Source: Sipunculus nudus
Taxonomy: Eukaryota > Annelida > Sipuncula > Golfingiida > Sipunculidae
Direction: 5' to 3'
DNA length: 64,000 nt
Assembly (NCBI GenBank): GCA_026874595.1
Contig: CM049320.1
Span: forward strand, 4,467,464-4,531,463
Shown here: positions 59,725 through 64,000 of the stretch, piece by piece
Layout: every line of letters starts with the position of its first letter
How positions within the stretch are numbered: position 1 is the first letter of the stretch
Notes under the pieces: generated by a model
What the model was told of the DNA's origin: nothing
Databases searched by the model: none
What the model saw: the letters and a program-made list of their open reading frames with translations, nothing else
Translations under genes and position numbers: made by a program

Positions 59725-59944
59725 GACCCTTATTGCCTCCCTTCCTCCCTCCATCCCTTTCTGTTGACAGGTACTATAAACTAGATACATTAGCTATAAA
59801 TGTTGATGCAATTTAGAAATGTGAATCAACTGAAATATTCACAATCACATGTATGTTATACTGTAAATTTATAGTAACATTCATGAACCTGGATAAAAAT
59901 TATGTAATGAAAAAAAGGAATAAATGCAAATATTGTTAATTGTA
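58015..59944 (+). mobile_element. Helentron-like element, family B (B4), first segment
   Basis: It starts AGCTCAGCTGACTATAAGTC after TTTT, then GTCCGTCGTCCG. The body matches B2/B3 through about 59030, then shows further B-type modules (TGCTGTGGATTTAATTTTC, 'CTGTTGACAGGTACTATAAACTAGAT'). It is interrupted at 59944 by Helitron A4. Family B-like sequence resumes after A4 (62257-62761) and after C3 (from 63680), suggesting one host element split by two later insertions. Confidence 0.65.
59561..59724. repeat. CT-rich microsatellite
   Basis: About 160 bases of (CT)n with TTT and other interruptions inside B4. The long Arg/Glu-rich (minus strand) and Leu/Ser-rich (plus strand) open frames over it come from the dinucleotide repeat. 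Confidence 0.95.
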
Positions 59945-62256
59945 TCCCCCCCAGACAAAGTCGGGGGATACTATGTTTTCATACCGGTCCTGCTGCCGCC
60001 GCCGCATATAAATCTTGTTGGCGCGATAACCCAAAAAATATTTCATGGAACTTTACCAAACTTGGTATATGTATAGATATGGGTGAGAAGACGAAGCCTA
60101 TTTAAAATGAGGTCATGACCTTTACTAGGAGAGTGTCCTTGACCTTGAATAGGTCCAATTTTGGGGAAAATCACACAAATTCTTTAATATCTCAAGAAAT
60201 CTTGCATGGATTTATCCCAAAATCAAGTTGATGGAAGATCATGGATAGGGTTGTCATGTTCCAGAAACTGGTGGCGCCACCTATTATTCTTTACTTGTTT
60301 TCGTGCCATTTAATATCCCCAAAATTGCCACCTTACAGTACTGTGAGCATTATAAGTAAAAAACTAATGGACAGATTTCTTTTATATTATGCATATACAT
60401 AGGTATGGGTTATGGGATGATGTTTATTTAAATTGGGGTCATGACCTTTCCTATGATAGTGGCCTTGACCTTGAATATTGCCATATATGGTGAAAATCAC
60501 ACACCTCTTATGATATCTCCAGTGTTGATAGCCATATGGATATCAAACATGACTTATGTATGGCCCACCACTAAAGTAAGAACACTATAGGTTCTAGGGT
60601 CATGAGGTCAAAGGTCAAGGTCAATGGACTGGCATTTTAAAAGATACTGTGGATGCATTTTAAGCCAAACTTTCATCCTAGGTCTTCCATCTTGAATATA
60701 TAGCTCACTTGCCAATAGTGGATGATCCATATAAATTTTGGGGTCACAAGGTCAAAGGTCAAGGCCACAGGAGCTATCTGTTCAAAAATTAGTTTCTGGA
60801 TGATAATTCCTGCTTTTATTGATGTATGGATTTCAAACATGACTTGTATATGTCCCATTGGAAAAGCAAGACCCAAATTGATTTTGGGGTCATGAGGTCA
60901 AAGGTCAAGGTCACAGGACACATCTTTAAAAAAATTGTGGATGCATTTTCAGCCAAACATTTCATCTCAGATCTTTCATCTTGCACATATAGTTTACCTG
61001 CCAAGGGTGGAAGACCCCTTTCAATTTTGAGGTCACAGGGTCAAAGGTGAAGGTCACAGGAGCCATCTGTCCAAAAATTAGTTTCTGGATGATAATTCCT
61101 GCTTTTATTGATGTATGGATTTCAAACTTGACTTGTATTTGACCCATTGGAAAAGCAAGACCCAAATTGATTTTGGGGTCATGAGGTCAAAGGTCAAGGT
61201 CACAGGACACATCTTTAACAAGATGTGGATGCATTTTCAGCCAAACATTTCATCTCAGATCTTTCATCTTGCACATATAGTTCACCTGCCAAGAGAGGAA
61301 GAACCCTATCAATTTTGAGGTCACACGGTCAAAGGTGAAGGTCACAGGAGCCATCTGTCCAAAAATTAGTATCTGGATGATAATTCCTTCTTTTGTTGAT
61401 GTATGGATTTCAAACTTGACTTGTATTTGACCCATTGGAAAAGCAAGACCCAAATTGATTTTGGGGTCATGAGGTCAAAGGTCAAGGTCACAGGAAACCT
61501 CTTTAAAAAGATTGTGGATGCATTTTCAGCCAAACAATTCATCTCACATCTTTCATCTTGCACATATAGTTCACCTGCCAAGAGTGGAAGACCCCTATCA
61601 ATTTTGAGGTCACAAGGTCAAAGGTGAAGGTCACAGGAGCCATCTGTTCAAAAATTAGTTCTGGATGATAATTCCTGCTTTTATTGCTGTATGGATTTCA
61701 AACCTGACTTGTATATGTCCCATTGGAAAAGCAAGACCAAAATTGGTTTTGGGGTCATGAGGTCAAAGGTCAAGGTCACAGGACACATCTTTAAAAAGAT
61801 GTGGATGCATTTTCAGCCAAATATTTCATCTCAGATCTTTCATCTTGCACATATAGTTCTCCTGCCAAGAGAGGAAGAACACTATCAATTTTGAGGTCAC
61901 AAGGTCAAAGGTGAAGGTCACAAGAGCCATCCGTCCAAAAATTAGTTTCTGGATGATAATTCCTGCTTTATTGATGTATAGATTTCAAACTTGACTTGCA
62001 TATGTCCCATTGGAAAAGCAAGACCCGAATTGATTTTGGGGTCATGAGGTCAAAGGTCAAGGTAACAGGACACATCTTTAAAAAGATCAAAGTCACAGGA
62101 CCAACATCTTCAACAAGATTGTGGATTGTTAGATGGAAGAAACAATAAATATGCCAAGTGTCAGTATATGCTGCTAAAAATGGAGGTCTATTTTTAAAGG
62201 GGGGGCCTACTATGTCTGGGGATACTCTGGCACCTGCGGTGCCAAGAAATGTCTAG
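59945..62256 (+). mobile_element. Helitron-like element, family A (A4), apparently complete
   Basis: The left end is TCCCCCCAGACAAAG followed by TCGGGGGATACTATG after a host A (59944). The right end is hairpin TGGCACCTGCGGTGCCA, then AGAAATGT and CTAG (62253-62256); the next base is C rather than the usual T. The interior has one 327-base-type unit (60060-60500), then about five 288-base units. AGGTCATGACCT (60110-60121) is a perfect inverted repeat of AGGTCA. It lies inside B4 and is nearly the same as A1 where they overlap. Confidence 0.82.
60595..62095 (+). repeat. 288-base tandem units with AGGTCA half-site clusters (in A4)
   Basis: Units recur at about 60826, 61115, 61403 and 61691 (block TATGGATTTCAAAC). 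Clusters of four half-sites (spacers 2, 1, 0) lie at 60887-60913 and at about 288-base steps. A second cluster type, AGGTCA-CA-AGGTCA-A-AGGTGA-AGGTCA, alternates with it. They match the DR2/DR1/DR0 spacings bound by RXR, HNF4 and COUP-TF type receptors in animals; binding here is untested. Confidence 0.8.
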
Positions 62257-62761
62257 CTTTTTATTGGCTCAGTAGAATGGGGAAAAAAATTATTTGCTTT
62301 GTTTCTCCATCTTTCTGCCTGTTTTAAATATTTAATGTTCATGAATAAACTTTTTTTTTTTATAAGCACTGTTGAATTAAATTTCATATCCTGTATGTAT
62401 ATGCAAGGGTGTTGTAACTCTCACCATCCCCATCTTCATCCCACTGAGCCTTTGCTCCTTGGCACTGTGAACAATAGTTCTATGGCTATAGCATAAAATT
62501 TAATAATTAAAGAAAATATCTACAGAGAGACAGAGGCGTTGTAACTCTGATCATAACACAACCCCCCCCCCCCCCCATCAAGTCATTGCACCTGTGGAGT
62601 GGGGACGTTATGGCAAAAGTATACATATCATAAAATTGATAAAAAAGGTTTACCAAATAAATTGAATCTCATCAGACAAATGTGTAAACTGTTGAACTGT
62701 CAACAGCTTATCAAAAATGTAACCAATGGAAAGGCATGGTTAGATCTCAAATATTATTGTA
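62257..62761 (+). mobile_element. Continuation of family B element B4 between two Helitrons
   Basis: TAAGCACTGTTGAATTAAAT followed by TTCATATCCTGTATGTAT resembles the family B module 'TAAGCACTGTTGATTTAATTTTCACAGCATATA'. It is flanked by A4 on the left and C3 on the right. A C run lies near 62562-62576. Confidence 0.5.
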
Positions 62762-62806
62762 TCCGCCAAAACGAAGTTTTGCGGATACTATGTTTTTGAC
62801 CGGGTT

Positions 62807-62837
<31 letters not shown>

Positions 62838-63679
62838 GTTCGTTTCTGGAGAACTCCTCTGAGACTACTGGACAGATTTTTCCGAAACTTACACAAATTA
62901 TCGGGTCACATGTGAACTGGTGCCTAACCAAGTGACCTTGACCTCTGACCTTTCGTCTCTGCCCAGCGTCCGTTTGTGCGTCTGTTTACACACATAAACC
63001 CATATATCTCGGGAACCGTTTGACCGATCCGGAAAATTTTTTTACACAAATGTAGCCCTGGGATAGCTTTATAACATACACAACAAAAGGTGGCGCCACC
63101 TGCAACCAGGTTTGCACAGTGTCCATCTGTTCATCTGCCTGGGGTTAAAATCACTCATATCTCTGCAGTGGTTTGACTAATTCACCTAAAATTTGGCATG
63201 CATATACATCCTAGATAGCTTTCTCAATTTTATGACAGGTGGCGCCACCTACATTCACGTTAACGCTCCACACATAAACCCATATATCTCGGGAACCGTT
63301 TGACCGATCCGGAAAAAAATTTTACACAAATGTAGCCCTGGGATAGCTTTATAACATACACAACAAAAGGTGGCGCCACCTGCAACCATGTTTTCACAGC
63401 GTCCATCTGTTTGTCTGCTGTGGGATAAAATCACTCATATCTCTGCAGTGGTTTGACTTTTCCACTTGAAATTTTGCATGTGTATATATCTTGGATAGTT
63501 TCTCGTTCAAATAACAGGTGGCGCCACCTACAATCATGTTTATGTGGCAGAGATCCAATACTAATATTTTACATATGTAACTCTATATCCCCTTGCCACT
63601 CAATCCATGCCTCACTTCACCCGTCCTTCTCTGATTTTGGCGGATACACGTAGTCGCTTGTCGACTACCCGTATTCTAG
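62762..63679 (+). mobile_element. Helitron-like element, family C (C3), complete
   Basis: The left end is TCCGCCAAAACGAAG followed by TTTTGCGGATACTATG after a host A (62761), a terminal hairpin. The right end is hairpin GTAGTCGC..GTCGACTAC, CCGTATT, then CTAG (63676-63679) before a host T (63680). A (CCG)n run lies at 62807-62837. The 918-base body has GGTGGCGCCACC at about 63089, 63239, 63370 and 63517, again with alternating ~131/149 spacing. It inserted into family B DNA. Confidence 0.85.
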
Positions 63680-64000
63680 TTTGCAACATTTTCTTCAATC
63701 ATGGCCCAAATTACCTCTTCCTCTCAAACTTTATCTACATTTCATCATATTTTTAATATTTTAACCTTCTAGGTGGTTCAGTACTGTTGACCATTTGTCC
63801 ATAGGTACCTATGTACATGCCAGAAATTATGTCAATATTGTGTAATATGTAGACGTGAGGGTCATCAAAATAATGTACCTTGTCAAGACCGATCTTGTCA
63901 AGATATCATGTCATACAGTCACAAATTCATAAATCCCCTCATCAGCATAGTTAATCATAACCTTGTATCTGTCAAATTGAAATCTTTCAGTTTTCCATAC
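63680..64000 (+). mobile_element. Family B sequence, continues past the window
   Basis: From about 63796 (CCATAGGTACCTATGTACAT onward) it matches 31344-31540 of B2 and 54315-54500 of B3, the region near their 3' ends. The end with TCAGCTGAGCG would lie about 300 bases beyond the window. It is probably the last segment of B4. Confidence 0.6.

Noticed and set aside
59446-59790. 114-codon Arg/Glu-rich frame on the minus strand
   Set aside because: It is the translation of a CT/GA microsatellite.

Overview
This is a repeat-dense, intron-rich, AT-leaning stretch of animal nuclear DNA. The repeat ends rich in GTCCGTC, the abundant Helitron-class elements and the long introns suggest a marine invertebrate, most likely a mollusc. 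That is an inference from repeat style, not a species identification. No bacterial-type genes, rRNA, tRNA, CRISPR array or complete gene was found.

Gene content: I can support one gene, on the + strand. Five internal exons (17542-17650, 28540-28676, 32144-32513, 33775-33919, 55821-55967) have good splice sites and all four exon joins agree in reading phase. They encode a C-terminal piece of a type I membrane protein: an MRH (mannose-6-phosphate receptor homology) domain resembling a repeat of the cation-independent mannose-6-phosphate/IGF2 receptor, a glycosylatable stalk and one transmembrane helix. The MRH domain carries an unusual hydrophilic insertion of about 90 residues that contains a furin-like REKR site. 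The 5' exons and the cytoplasmic-tail exons are outside the window or were not recognised.

Layout: 1-3594 holds two Helitron-like elements (families A and C). 3595-17541 is sparse non-coding DNA with a foldback element (3858-4204), a family E element and a nested Helentron-like composite (10466-13093). 17542-34130 holds exons 1-4, with a 3.7 kb family A Helitron carrying nested insertions in the first intron and a family B element (29283-31861) in the second. 34131-46255 is a 12.1 kb minisatellite of about 404 thirty-base units inside the intron between exons 4 and 5, with three generations of higher-order duplication. 46256-55820 continues that intron with families E, A (inverted) and B, a 234 bp foldback element and a 97 bp miniature family B element. 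58015-64000 is a family B element interrupted by a family A and a family C Helitron.

Mobile element classes: families A and C have canonical Helitron ends (TC at the 5' end after a host A, and a hairpin then CTAG at the 3' end, usually before a host T). Families B and E have asymmetric subterminal inverted repeats plus a 3' hairpin, as described for Helentron/Helitron2 elements. No Rep/helicase coding was seen, so all appear non-autonomous. Family A carries tandem arrays of AGGTCA nuclear-receptor half-sites in IR0, DR2, DR1 and DR0 arrangements. The long open frames across the minisatellite come from its 30-base (10-codon) period and are not annotated as genes.
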